Assembly (NCBI GenBank): GCA_022563455.1
Contig: JADFNI010000006.1
Location: 1-29,335 of the forward strand
From: Nanobdellota archaeon
Lineage (GTDB): Archaea; Nanobdellota; Nanobdellia; Pacearchaeales; GW2011-AR1
Direction: 5' to 3'
Length of the DNA: 29,335 bases
Shown here: one piece after another, positions 23,426 to 29,335 of the stretch
Position numbering within the stretch: position 1 is the first letter of the stretch
How the letters are laid out: the number at the start of each line of letters is the position of its first letter
Position numbers and translations under genes: made by a program
Notes under the pieces: generated by a model
What the model saw: only the letters and a program-made list of their open reading frames with translations
Database searches by the model: none
Told to the model about the DNA's origin: nothing

Positions 23426-23815
23426 ATGGGTGAATCGGATAATTTGACATTAGATGAGATTTTGAGTATCGGGAAAGAAATTCCTTCAGAGAATTGGAGA
23501 GAGTCGGATTTAAAATCTGGGAGCTATTCTGCCCATAGAAAAGATATACATATCTCTATTTTTTCTAAGATTTATGTAATTACTCCTTCTGATTTTTATA
23601 CTATAGAGACAAGCTATTCAGGTGTGGATCACGGTATGCATGAACTTGGAAAATATTACTTTCATACGGAAGATAAATCTGTTGAGGGCTCTGGAGAGAA
23701 AGGAGATGAAAGAATAAAAATATTTTATGAAAATATAAGATCTAAAGCGGAAGAATTAGCACCCTTTAGAAGAAGTAAAGCATTAGATGTTGCTAGAAGA
23801 TTAGCTGATCAGTAA
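23426..23815 (+). CDS. hypothetical soluble protein
   Basis: 129 aa, no signal peptide or membrane segment, not recognised. The N-terminal half has a short helix (LTLDEILSIGKEI) then predicted strands (HISIFSKIYVITPSDFYTIETSY); the C-terminal half is helical and charged (ERIKIFYENIRSKAEEL). A His-rich turn (VDHGMHELGKYYFH) is the only concentrated polar feature. It has its own TATA box and lies inside the segment bounded by the 39-bp direct repeats, facing the DUF5667-like gene convergently with 40 bases between them. Confidence 0.65.
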   Translation: MGESDNLTLDEILSIGKEIPSENWRESDLKSGSYSAHRKDIHISIFSKIYVITPSDFYTIETSYSGVDHGMHELGKYYFHTEDKSVEGSGEKGDERIKIFYENIRSKAEELAPFRRSKALDVARRLADQ

Positions 23816-23826
23816 GTATTCTATCT

Positions 23827-23845
23827 GTAAAAAATAAAAAAAGAT
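23827..23845 (-). terminator. T-rich terminator of the 23856 gene
   Basis: Minus-strand ctttttttattttttac just after the stop codon at 23856, typical of archaeal oligo-T termination. Confidence 0.5.
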
Positions 23846-23855
23846 ATTGATATTG

Positions 23856-25493
23856 TTAGTTTGAGGATCCTGAATTGCTACTGTCTGCTAATCTTTCTTT
23901 TTCTTCTAATTCCTCTGCTAATCTTCGCTCTTCTAATTTAGCTTTATCTTCCAATTCATCTGCTAATCTTTCTTTTTCCCTTAATAGGTCTTTCATTCTT
24001 TCTTCTTCTAGCCTATCTTTTTCTTCTTCTATTTCAGCTTTTATCCTTTCATCATCTATTCTTCTAACTCCGTCCACTAATCCTTCTTTTTGCTCGTATC
24101 TTCTTAATGCGGCCCTTACTTCCTCAACACTCACACCTAGACGTGCTGCAATTTCTCCTAAAATTTCCGCCTTATCTGTACTGTCTACTCTAAAACTATC
24201 TTTTAGTCCGTCCCATTCTAACCTTACTTCTGCTACTTCATGATCATTTCTTATTGTTACTTCTATTTTTCTTTCGCCGTCTCCTGTTCTATATTCTTCT
24301 CTAATTCTTGCGATTGATCTCAATTTTTCTATAGTTAGTGTGGAAGTTTGTGCAGCTATATCGCTGTAAATTGATTCTGGAGTTGATCCACTTAAGAACC
24401 TCATCCGGAATTTTACTTCTACCTCAGTTCTATGGTCTTTTCTTTTTATTTCAATATGAAGCTTTAGACGCTCACTACTAACTTCATCCTCCTCCTTTTC
24501 TATTTCATTATTATCCGATTCTTCGCTGCTTGAAGCTATTACTTGTCCTGTTAAGGCTAAAGTGCTTATGTTGGTTTTGTCATCGTCACTTTCTATTTCC
24601 TCTTCTATTTCCTCCAACTTAATTTCAATTTCCTCCAACTCATCGTTATCTGAACCATCCTCAATCTTTGTTATTCTTCTTGCTTCTTCTTCAGTTATTT
24701 TAACTTCATCAAGAACTCTTTGGATCAACCTTTCTATTGTTACATTATCATCACTTTCTGAAGTTCTTTTAAACCTATATTTAATTGTAACAATAGATTT
24801 ATTATCTAATATTTCTGCCTTTACTTTTTTCTCTTCTCTAAGCCTATTTAGTCCATCCCTAATCTCCAACTTTGATTTGCCTAATTTTTGTTCGAATTTG
24901 ATTAGAGAATTTGATTCTGCATCCTCGAGCTCTAGTTTTATTCTTCCAATGGACTCTTCAGAACCTAGAAGGAATAGGATAATCTTTCTTTTTTCTTCGG
25001 GAGTTAAATTCGATAATCTTTCTTTTAAGTCTTGTAATTCATCTTCTTGAAGAGATAATATTCTTTCAAGTTTAACTGCGCTTCTTAGCGCCCCTTCATC
25101 TTTGGCATTTTCTAATTTTAATTTGACACGAGCCTTCACCTTTGCTAGTATTTCTTCATGTTTTTCTCTTGCTTCTTCAGCTTCTTCTAGTTTTCCTTCT
25201 TTAATCATTTCTTTTATTTCTTCTAATCTTTCTTCAGCGATTAATAGCCCTGTGTTTTCTTTGTTAGTGGACAGTGCATAACGAATCCTATCTAGCGCAA
25301 GATCAATTCCATAAAGTACTTGGTCAGGTGTTCTTCCTGCATCAACTTTTTTTAATTCGATTTCGATTTCTTCTAACTCTTCATTTAGGTTTTCTAGGAT
25401 AAGTTCCTCAGCAAATGCTAGAGGAACTATGGAAAACATAATTAACAATATTGCTAAAACTGCCACGTTCTTTTTTTTATCAAGTCTATTCAT
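23856..25493 (-). CDS. secreted DUF5667-like coiled-coil protein
   Basis: 545 aa with a signal peptide (RLDKKKNVAVLAILLIMFSI, cleavage near AFA). A DUF5667-like helical domain follows (GRTPDQVLYGIDLALDRIRY, then EERLEEIKEMIKEGKLEEAEE), with a long run of charged helices to about residue 300. An LTGQVIASSSEE segment separates these from a predicted beta-rich middle (KLHIEIKRKDHRTEVEVKF and related strands to about 430). The C-terminus is a Glu/Arg/Leu coiled coil with duplicated RLADELEDK / RLAEELEEK units and a Ser/Asn/Gly tail. No Cys, unlike the 16172 protein, and no anchor is seen. The first half is probably homologous to the 16172 N-terminus. It lies between the 39-bp direct repeats. Confidence 0.8.
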   Translation of the reverse strand: MNRLDKKKNVAVLAILLIMFSIVPLAFAEELILENLNEELEEIEIELKKVDAGRTPDQVLYGIDLALDRIRYALSTNKENTGLLIAEERLEEIKEMIKEGKLEEAEEAREKHEEILAKVKARVKLKLENAKDEGALRSAVKLERILSLQEDELQDLKERLSNLTPEEKRKIILFLLGSEESIGRIKLELEDAESNSLIKFEQKLGKSKLEIRDGLNRLREEKKVKAEILDNKSIVTIKYRFKRTSESDDNVTIERLIQRVLDEVKITEEEARRITKIEDGSDNDELEEIEIKLEEIEEEIESDDDKTNISTLALTGQVIASSSEESDNNEIEKEEDEVSSERLKLHIEIKRKDHRTEVEVKFRMRFLSGSTPESIYSDIAAQTSTLTIEKLRSIARIREEYRTGDGERKIEVTIRNDHEVAEVRLEWDGLKDSFRVDSTDKAEILGEIAARLGVSVEEVRAALRRYEQKEGLVDGVRRIDDERIKAEIEEEKDRLEEERMKDLLREKERLADELEDKAKLEERRLAEELEEKERLADSSNSGSSN

Positions 25494-25511
25494 TTGGTAA
25501 ATAAGATTATT

Positions 25512-25524
25512 TAATATATAAATC
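25512..25524 (-). promoter_or_regulatory. TATA box of the 25493 gene
   Basis: Minus-strand gatttatatatta, 19-31 bases before ATG 25493; it lies just inside the second 39-bp repeat copy. Confidence 0.5.
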
Positions 25525-25536
25525 TAGTGTTTTTGA

Positions 25537-25575
25537 ATAGAGCTCTTGGTATGAAGGGAAAGTTTATTGTTGAAT
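25537..25575 (+). repeat. 39-bp direct repeat, copy 2 (truncated cupredoxin 3' end)
   Basis: Exact copy of 23334-23372. In frame it encodes RALGMKGKFIVE followed by TAA, i.e. only the last 12 or so residues of the cupredoxin, with no upstream coding sequence. A gene fragment, not an expressed gene. Confidence 0.95.
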
Positions 25576-25579
25576 AAGT

Positions 25580-25867
25580 TTATTCTGTTATGTTTACCAA
25601 TGATTTATCGAATGCAAAGTAACCTTTGATATTTTTTGCTTTTTCTGTTGGATCTGGATAAACCCATGTTGCATCTGGAATTACTTCTTCACCTATTTTT
25701 AGAGAATGATAAACTGCGTCTCCCTTCCAACCGCAAGTATATCTTCTTTCACTATCTATTAGGAATTCAGATTTTACACTTGCTTCTGGAAAATATATGT
25801 TTCCTTCAACTTTTTGGATATTTTCAGAATCTGCAACTATTGTTCCATTTACCTCTGCTTTTGCCAT
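25580..25867 (-). CDS. DUF427-family protein
   Basis: 95 aa, complete and soluble. It shows the DUF427 pattern: KAEVNGTIVADSENIQKVEG, NIYFPEASV, a Cys-x-W-KG-x-A-x-Y segment (CGWKGDAVYHSL), then ATWVYPDPTEKAKNIKGYFAF. The family is a small beta-sandwich-like protein of unknown reaction, widespread in bacteria and sporadic in archaea. The conserved Cys in YTCGWKG is the only likely reactive residue. It ends four bases from the truncated cupredoxin copy, so before the rearrangement this gene and the cupredoxin may have been convergent neighbours. A possible TATA box lies at 25890-25900. Confidence 0.88.
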   Translation of the reverse strand: MAKAEVNGTIVADSENIQKVEGNIYFPEASVKSEFLIDSERRYTCGWKGDAVYHSLKIGEEVIPDATWVYPDPTEKAKNIKGYFAFDKSLVNITE

Positions 25868-25889
25868 ATAATTTTTATTATCATATTTA

Positions 25890-25900
25890 GTTTAAATAAT
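25890..25900 (-). promoter_or_regulatory. putative TATA box of the DUF427 gene
   Basis: Minus-strand attatttaaac, 23-33 bases before ATG 25867, immediately after the stop of the upstream membrane-protein gene. Confidence 0.45.
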
Positions 25901-25908
25901 CTACTATT

Positions 25909-26316
25909 TTAAATTCCTATAAAATATCTAGCTACGTCGATTATATCTATAACTAGAGAGATTGATATTACGCCCATTAGGAGTCGACACCACTTTCCAT
26001 AATAGGTTTTAATGTCTATTTTGTCTATTTTGGTAAATAGGTAAATTAAGAGGATTAGCCAAGGAAGATGTCCTAGACTGAGGATTTTTTCAAATCCAAA
26101 ATAATTTGCTAAGAGAAACATTAGTATGATGTTTGTGATTATTGCTACTAAGGACCACCTGGCTTCTCTTTTTTTGATAAAAAAGACTGCAGAAAAACTT
26201 ACAAAGGTCATGAAGCTTATCCAAATTCTCCAAAAAAGAGGCATTGCAGCAATTCCTGCATCCATTACTAATTTTCCATTAGCTAGAATTTCAAAAACCA
26301 TATTTGTTATATTCAA
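25909..26316 (-). CDS. small four-helix membrane protein
   Basis: 135 aa, not assigned to a named family. Four hydrophobic segments (about 21-47, 54-75, 80-95 and 110-132). A conserved-looking PLFWRIWISFM at helix 1, an AR-x-x-LVAIITN loop and a GHLPWLILLIYL helix resemble small bacterial membrane proteins of unknown function with a LG-x-H-x-x-W segment. The single Cys lies in KWCRLLMG between the last helices. It has an AT-rich upstream region with a TATA-like box and is followed by the DUF427 gene with 41 bases between, so co-transcription is possible. Confidence 0.7.
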   Translation of the reverse strand: MNITNMVFEILANGKLVMDAGIAAMPLFWRIWISFMTFVSFSAVFFIKKREARWSLVAIITNIILMFLLANYFGFEKILSLGHLPWLILLIYLFTKIDKIDIKTYYGKWCRLLMGVISISLVIDIIDVARYFIGI

Positions 26317-26331
26317 ATAGAGTTTATATAA

Positions 26332-26343
26332 TTATATTAAAAA
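26332..26343 (-). promoter_or_regulatory. TATA box of the 26316 gene
   Basis: Minus-strand aattatataaac, 16-27 bases before ATG 26316. Confidence 0.45.
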
Positions 26344-26360
26344 ATAAAAAATAAAAAAAC
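26338..26360 (-). terminator. T-rich terminator after the zinc-binding protein gene
   Basis: Minus-strand run of Ts (gttttttattttttattttt) starting about 22 bases after the stop at 26382. It overlaps the promoter region of the next gene. Confidence 0.5.
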
Positions 26361-26381
26361 TTTTGTTAGTTGTTAATTAAA

Positions 26382-26537
26382 TTAGTTTCTTTTGTTAGCA
26401 AAACATTCTTTACAAAAAACTTCTCTTCCTTCTGTTGGCTTGAAAGGTACTTCGCATTCTTTCTTGCATGATGTGCAAGTTGCTTTATGCATCTCTCTAG
26501 GCCCTTTATCAAAACTTCTGTTGTTGTCAAATCCCAT
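26382..26537 (-). CDS. 51-aa CxxC-x17-CxxC zinc-binding protein
   Basis: A gene shorter than most ORF cut-offs: ATG at 26537, TAA at 26382, 51 aa. Four cysteines form two knuckles, C21-x2-C24 and C42-x2-C45, exactly 17 residues apart, with MHKATCTSCKKECEVPFKP between the basic N-terminus and VFCKECF near the end. This matches the small CxxC-x17-CxxC proteins found in many DPANN archaea and candidate-phyla bacteria, often annotated only as zinc-binding or zinc-ribbon proteins; a nucleic-acid or ribosome-related role is suspected but unproven. Unlike its neighbours it has a Shine-Dalgarno-like aaggag (about 10 bases before ATG) and a TATA box about 65-75 bases away (26602-26611), so it seems to have a real leader. 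Confidence 0.85.
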   Translation of the reverse strand: MGFDNNRSFDKGPREMHKATCTSCKKECEVPFKPTEGREVFCKECFANKRN

Positions 26538-26544
26538 TATATAT

Positions 26545-26556
26545 TGTTCTCCTTTC
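26545..26556 (-). promoter_or_regulatory. Shine-Dalgarno-like site of the 51-aa gene
   Basis: Minus-strand aaaggaga about 9-14 bases before ATG 26537. Notable because most first genes in the window look leaderless. Confidence 0.5.
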
Positions 26557-26601
26557 AGCTTATCGTACCATGCTAATGGTACTTTGAAAAAGAGTTTGGG
26601 T

Positions 26602-26611
26602 GTTTAAAAAG
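26602..26611 (-). promoter_or_regulatory. putative TATA box of the 51-aa gene
   Basis: Minus-strand ctttttaaac, 65-74 bases before ATG 26537, leaving a leader of about 40 bases that carries the Shine-Dalgarno-like site. Confidence 0.4.
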
Positions 26612-26628
26612 ATATGTTTTGGTTTATC

Positions 26629-27708
26629 TTACTTCATCTTCAAGTTTATTAGTGCAATTTCAGACTTAGAAAATAAACGCATTGGCGGACCCCAAGTTCC
26701 GGTTCCTGCTGAAACGAATAAGAACGAACCCTGTTTTTTATAAATTCCATTAATTTTTTTATAACTTAATTTTACTAGTAAAGTGAATGGAAAAATTTGA
26801 CCAAAATGTGTATGCCCTGATAGTTGGAGGTTGAAACCTTTACTTACTGCCGTATCAAATGCTGTTGGGGGATGATTTAGAAGAATTTTAAATTGGTTTT
26901 TGGATACATTTAGCTTTTTTATTTCAATTGCAGATCTGTTTTTTTCTTGGTAGAAATCTATTCCTGCAATTTCTATTCCTTTCCACTTGACAACTTCATT
27001 TCTTAGGATTATTAATTTTGTCTTTTTTAATATTGGGAGAACTAAATCCAATCCATCATATATTTCATGATTTCCTATGACGAAATAGACTGGAACTTTT
27101 AGATCATTTAAAGGTTTTAACATTTCGCTTGTTATTGGCGCACTTCCATCTATTAAGTCTCCTGTTAGCATTACTAAATCGGGATTCAGTGAATTTACTT
27201 TGTTTACTATTTTTTGTAAGTAATTTTGGGTATTTATTGTTCCAATATGGATGTCGGATAAATGAACTAATTTTATTTCATTCTCCAATATTTTTTTATC
27301 AAAGTATAGATTTATTTTATTTATTTTTAAGCTATTTGCATTTATTAGGCTGTATATTGAAGTTATTAGTATGAGAGATAGTAGAACAAATCCTGCGATT
27401 TCTTTTTGAAATGTTATGAAAATTGATAAAAGCGCAAATACTGAAATGTAACTCAGTGCTAAAAAACTAATTCCCATCCATACTGCTGAGGCTATATAAA
27501 TTGATTTTGTTATAGAATTAAAATGCATTTTTTCAAGATTCGAGGCTGTTAAATAAAATAAACTTGAGAAAACTATTAATGTCCAATAAATAAATCCTTT
27601 TTGAAAACTGAACAATGTAAAAAAACTTGTAAAGATAAAATAATTTGATAAAAACATGATTGACAGAAGTACAGTTACTAATATTGTGAATTCAAACTTT
27701 ACTTTCAT
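26629..27708 (-). CDS. membrane-anchored calcineurin-like metallophosphoesterase
   Basis: 359 aa. The N-terminal 125 or so residues hold four to five membrane helices; the rest is a calcineurin-like phosphoesterase facing one side of the membrane. The metal-binding motifs are in order: D-x-H in VHLSDIHIG, GDLIDG, GNHEIYDG, the H of LLNHPP and GHTHFGQ. The ending SAGTGTWGPPMR is typical of the YkuE/YaeI branch, which acts on lipid or nucleotide phosphoesters; E. coli YaeI and similar proteins can hydrolyse UDP-diacylglucosamine-type substrates. In an archaeon the physiological substrate is unknown. It is a single gene with an AT-rich upstream region; codons are A/T-rich. Confidence 0.9.
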   Translation of the reverse strand: MKVKFEFTILVTVLLSIMFLSNYFIFTSFFTLFSFQKGFIYWTLIVFSSLFYLTASNLEKMHFNSITKSIYIASAVWMGISFLALSYISVFALLSIFITFQKEIAGFVLLSLILITSIYSLINANSLKINKINLYFDKKILENEIKLVHLSDIHIGTINTQNYLQKIVNKVNSLNPDLVMLTGDLIDGSAPITSEMLKPLNDLKVPVYFVIGNHEIYDGLDLVLPILKKTKLIILRNEVVKWKGIEIAGIDFYQEKNRSAIEIKKLNVSKNQFKILLNHPPTAFDTAVSKGFNLQLSGHTHFGQIFPFTLLVKLSYKKINGIYKKQGSFLFVSAGTGTWGPPMRLFSKSEIALINLKMK

Positions 27709-27729
27709 TTGAAGGTTTAGAGTTGGGGA

Positions 27730-27742
27730 TTATTAAATATTA
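27730..27742 (-). promoter_or_regulatory. putative TATA box of the phosphoesterase gene
   Basis: Minus-strand taatatttaataa, 22-34 bases before ATG 27708. Confidence 0.4.
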
Positions 27743-27787
27743 TTGTTTTATATAATATCTTTAGATAATTAAATAATGCTTGCTGGA

Positions 27788-28957
27788 TCAATTTATAATA
27801 ACTCCTAGTTCTTTTATTTCTTCTTTTAAGAATTTTGTTATATTTATTTTATCCTCTTTTATTGTACTTATTTTTTGTCCATGTTTATTTTTTTGTATGT
27901 TAATGCTTTCTATTTTATAATTTATATTTTTTATCTCATTGTTTAAGTCTATTGTTATATCTTTTATAATATGAGATTCGTTTTCTGATATTTCTTCTTT
28001 GATATTTCTAATACTTTCTATTCTTGCTTTAATTTCTTCAATTGAGAGTCTTGCTTCAACTAAAAGTCGAAGTAAGTTTTCCCCGTCATCTTTAATTAAC
28101 TCTTTTTGGAAATTTTCTTTGAAGTCTTTAATTATGTTCATATCTTTGATGCTTGAATGATGGACGTTGCTTAGTTTCTTGAAATCAATTAGAGCTTTTA
28201 GCCCCAGTGTGGCAGTCATTAATTCTGATTCTTTTATTTTGACGTTTTCTTTTGCTTCATTGCTTTTTAGTCTTTCGCTGCTTGAGTTTACTCTTTCTAT
28301 TTCTTTATTTATATCAGTTTTATTTTTGTTTAGATCTTCTATTTCTTTATCTAAGGATACCAATTCTAAATTTAGCCTTTTTGTATCGCTATCTTTTGCA
28401 TTTAATTCTTTTAATTTTGAATTGATGTTTTTTATTATCCTTAGATCATTAATTATTTTTTTATTCTCTTCAAATATTTCCTTGAATTTTGTAGATAAAT
28501 TTGAAATTTCTTTTTTTACTTCGGCTAATTCATCTCCCACTAAGTAATTTGCTCTTTGGTAGAAAAGAAATGAGTTTTTTTCGAAACTTGAAAAAACTTT
28601 ATTTATATCTCCAATAAATTCTTCAATATTTGTGTTTTCTACTTCTCTAATTTCTTTTTTAAAGATGTATGCATATTTGATATAATTATCGAGACTTTGT
28701 TTCACAATCATTTTTGTTCTTCCGGCCTCTTTTTTCGCATTAATGTCTATTTTTTCCAATACCTTCAATCTTAAATCTAGTTCTTTTGAAAAATCTTCAA
28801 TTTTGGTTTTGATAATTGAAAAAATTTCTTTTTCTTGATCTTTAATGTCTTCGGATTTTTTATCTATCCAAGATTTAACTTCATGAAAACTAATTTCTTG
28901 AATTTCTATCTTTTCTTCTTCTACCTTTTTCTTCTTGAAAAAATCTAAAAATCCCAT
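27788..28957 (-). CDS. long coiled-coil protein with MGFLDFFKKKK N-terminus
   Basis: 389 aa, soluble, no Cys, very rich in Lys, Glu and Ile. The first 11 residues form a short hydrophobic/basic stretch that could contact the membrane. Three stretches of heptad-like helix follow, the clearest about residues 195-255 (DKEIEDLNKNKTDINKEIER), with a less charged segment (LMTATLGLKALIDFKKL) in the middle and a final coil to the end. It resembles SMC-hinge-lacking coiled-coil proteins seen in archaeal genomes but lacks any ATPase motif. Function unknown. It is divergent from the restriction-enzyme-like gene at 29057, with 99 bases between the starts. Confidence 0.75.
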   Translation of the reverse strand: MGFLDFFKKKKVEEEKIEIQEISFHEVKSWIDKKSEDIKDQEKEIFSIIKTKIEDFSKELDLRLKVLEKIDINAKKEAGRTKMIVKQSLDNYIKYAYIFKKEIREVENTNIEEFIGDINKVFSSFEKNSFLFYQRANYLVGDELAEVKKEISNLSTKFKEIFEENKKIINDLRIIKNINSKLKELNAKDSDTKRLNLELVSLDKEIEDLNKNKTDINKEIERVNSSSERLKSNEAKENVKIKESELMTATLGLKALIDFKKLSNVHHSSIKDMNIIKDFKENFQKELIKDDGENLLRLLVEARLSIEEIKARIESIRNIKEEISENESHIIKDITIDLNNEIKNINYKIESINIQKNKHGQKISTIKEDKINITKFLKEEIKELGVIIN

Positions 28958-28978
28958 GTAAGCTCTGAGATGTTGTGA

Positions 28979-28990
28979 CTTATATATTTT
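28979..28990 (-). promoter_or_regulatory. TATA box of the coiled-coil gene
   Basis: Minus-strand aaaatatataag, 22-33 bases before ATG 28957. Confidence 0.55.
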
Positions 28991-29025
28991 GGGGGTTGGA
29001 ACAAATTTAAGGTGGTGAAGAAAAG

Positions 29026-29035
29026 ATATTTAAAG
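29026..29035 (+). promoter_or_regulatory. TATA box of the 29057 gene
   Basis: atatttaaag, 22-31 bases before ATG 29057. Confidence 0.55.
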
Positions 29036-29056
29036 ATTGTATGAGTATAGATCTAA

Positions 29057-29335
29057 ATGGCTAAAGATAACTTACTTTTTAACAAGGCTACTGTAAGTAG
29101 GCTGGTTTCTAATATAATCATTACTCAAAAACAGAAGAGAGCTTCTAATAAGTGGTTAGATTATTTAAATAGGGGTTTATTGGAGAATGAAAAGCAAGCT
29201 TATATAGATTTTGCGAATATAATATTAAGAGATTTATTGGGATATGATATTAGTCTTGAAGGTCTTAAACATGAGGAAGGTAATATGGAATTCTCATTTA
29301 AAGACTTTTCTGGAAACTACCTTGTTGTTTTTGAG
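29057..29335 (+). CDS. N-terminus of a probable type II (IIG-like) restriction-modification enzyme, 3' end outside window
   Basis: 93 codons from ATG 29057 run to the window edge without a stop. The sequence has the look of the N-terminal nuclease region of Eco57I-like restriction-modification enzymes: a helical start (LFNKATVSRLVSNIIITQK), a W-L-x-x-L-x-x-G-x-L-x-x-E pattern (WLDYLNRGLLENE), FANIILRDLLGYD, then strands EFSFKDFSGNYLVVFE that fit the D/E-rich part of a PD-(D/E)xK core. The catalytic Lys and the methyltransferase domain would lie beyond the window, so the assignment is provisional. No partner methylase or other defence gene precedes it; its other neighbour is the divergent coiled-coil gene. 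Confidence 0.6.
   Translation, partial: MAKDNLLFNKATVSRLVSNIIITQKQKRASNKWLDYLNRGLLENEKQAYIDFANIILRDLLGYDISLEGLKHEEGNMEFSFKDFSGNYLVVFE

Noticed and set aside
23375..25536. Insertion sequence between the 39-bp repeats
   Set aside because: No transposase, integrase or terminal inverted repeats are seen in this segment; only the direct repeats point to insertion.
1..29335. tRNA or rRNA genes
   Set aside because: No cloverleaf with a GGTTCRA-type T-loop or rRNA-like stretch was recognised by eye. A covariance-model search would be decisive.

Overview
The window reads as a low-GC archaeal genome fragment, most likely from a DPANN lineage of the Woesearchaeota/Pacearchaeota type. The main clues are an archaeal threonyl-tRNA synthetase carrying the archaeal-only N-terminal editing domain, an archaeal class I aldolase and a short archaeal triosephosphate isomerase, TATA boxes lying about 20-30 nt before most first start codons (mostly leaderless transcripts), ATGA-type start/stop overlaps inside operons, and secreted Cys-rich repeat proteins and DUF5667-like proteins of the kind common in these lineages. 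The phylum call is an inference; no rRNA or tRNA gene was found.

Layout. 1-3044 (+): a tight sugar-phosphate operon, PfkB kinase (5' end outside the window), class I fructose-bisphosphate aldolase, triosephosphate isomerase and a ROK kinase, which together could cover the upper part of glycolysis. 3127-8035: a small membrane/coiled-coil protein, then on the minus strand a BolA-monothiol glutaredoxin pair (iron-sulfur handling), an ABC exporter and ThrRS. 8165-12104: a winged-helix-like protein, a DoxX-type membrane protein, a secreted Cys-rich repeat protein, a cytosolic GH15-like protein and a MerC-like membrane protein. 12147-16076 (-): dnaJ, dnaK and grpE, followed by a Nudix hydrolase whose promoter shares 19 identical bases with the grpE promoter.

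16172-23374: a large secreted DUF5667-like protein; a two-HTH protein with eleven 16-residue tandem repeats between its DNA-binding ends; a DM13 protein; an operon of VKOR, a membrane-anchored thioredoxin-like protein and CcdA; a sequon-dense secreted protein with a CHIPPGNP-type segment; a DoxX-like protein; and a blue-copper cupredoxin. The VKOR-Trx-CcdA operon plausibly serves disulfide formation in the Cys-rich exported proteins coded nearby. 23375-25536 lies between two exact 39-bp copies of the cupredoxin 3' end and holds a hypothetical gene and a second secreted DUF5667-like gene, which suggests an insertion or a duplication with decay. 25580-28957 (-): a DUF427 protein, a membrane protein, a 51-aa zinc-binding CxxC-x17-CxxC protein, a membrane-anchored metallophosphoesterase and a long coiled-coil protein. 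At 29057 (+) begins a gene, cut by the window end, that resembles the N-terminus of a type II restriction-modification enzyme.

The most unusual item is the 18105-18995 protein. Its 16-aa repeats keep the core constant (GF, Y, L) while the two exposed residues at positions 11-12 vary among polar and basic residues, which invites comparison with modular nucleic-acid-recognition repeats. No intergenic gap exceeds about 260 bases.
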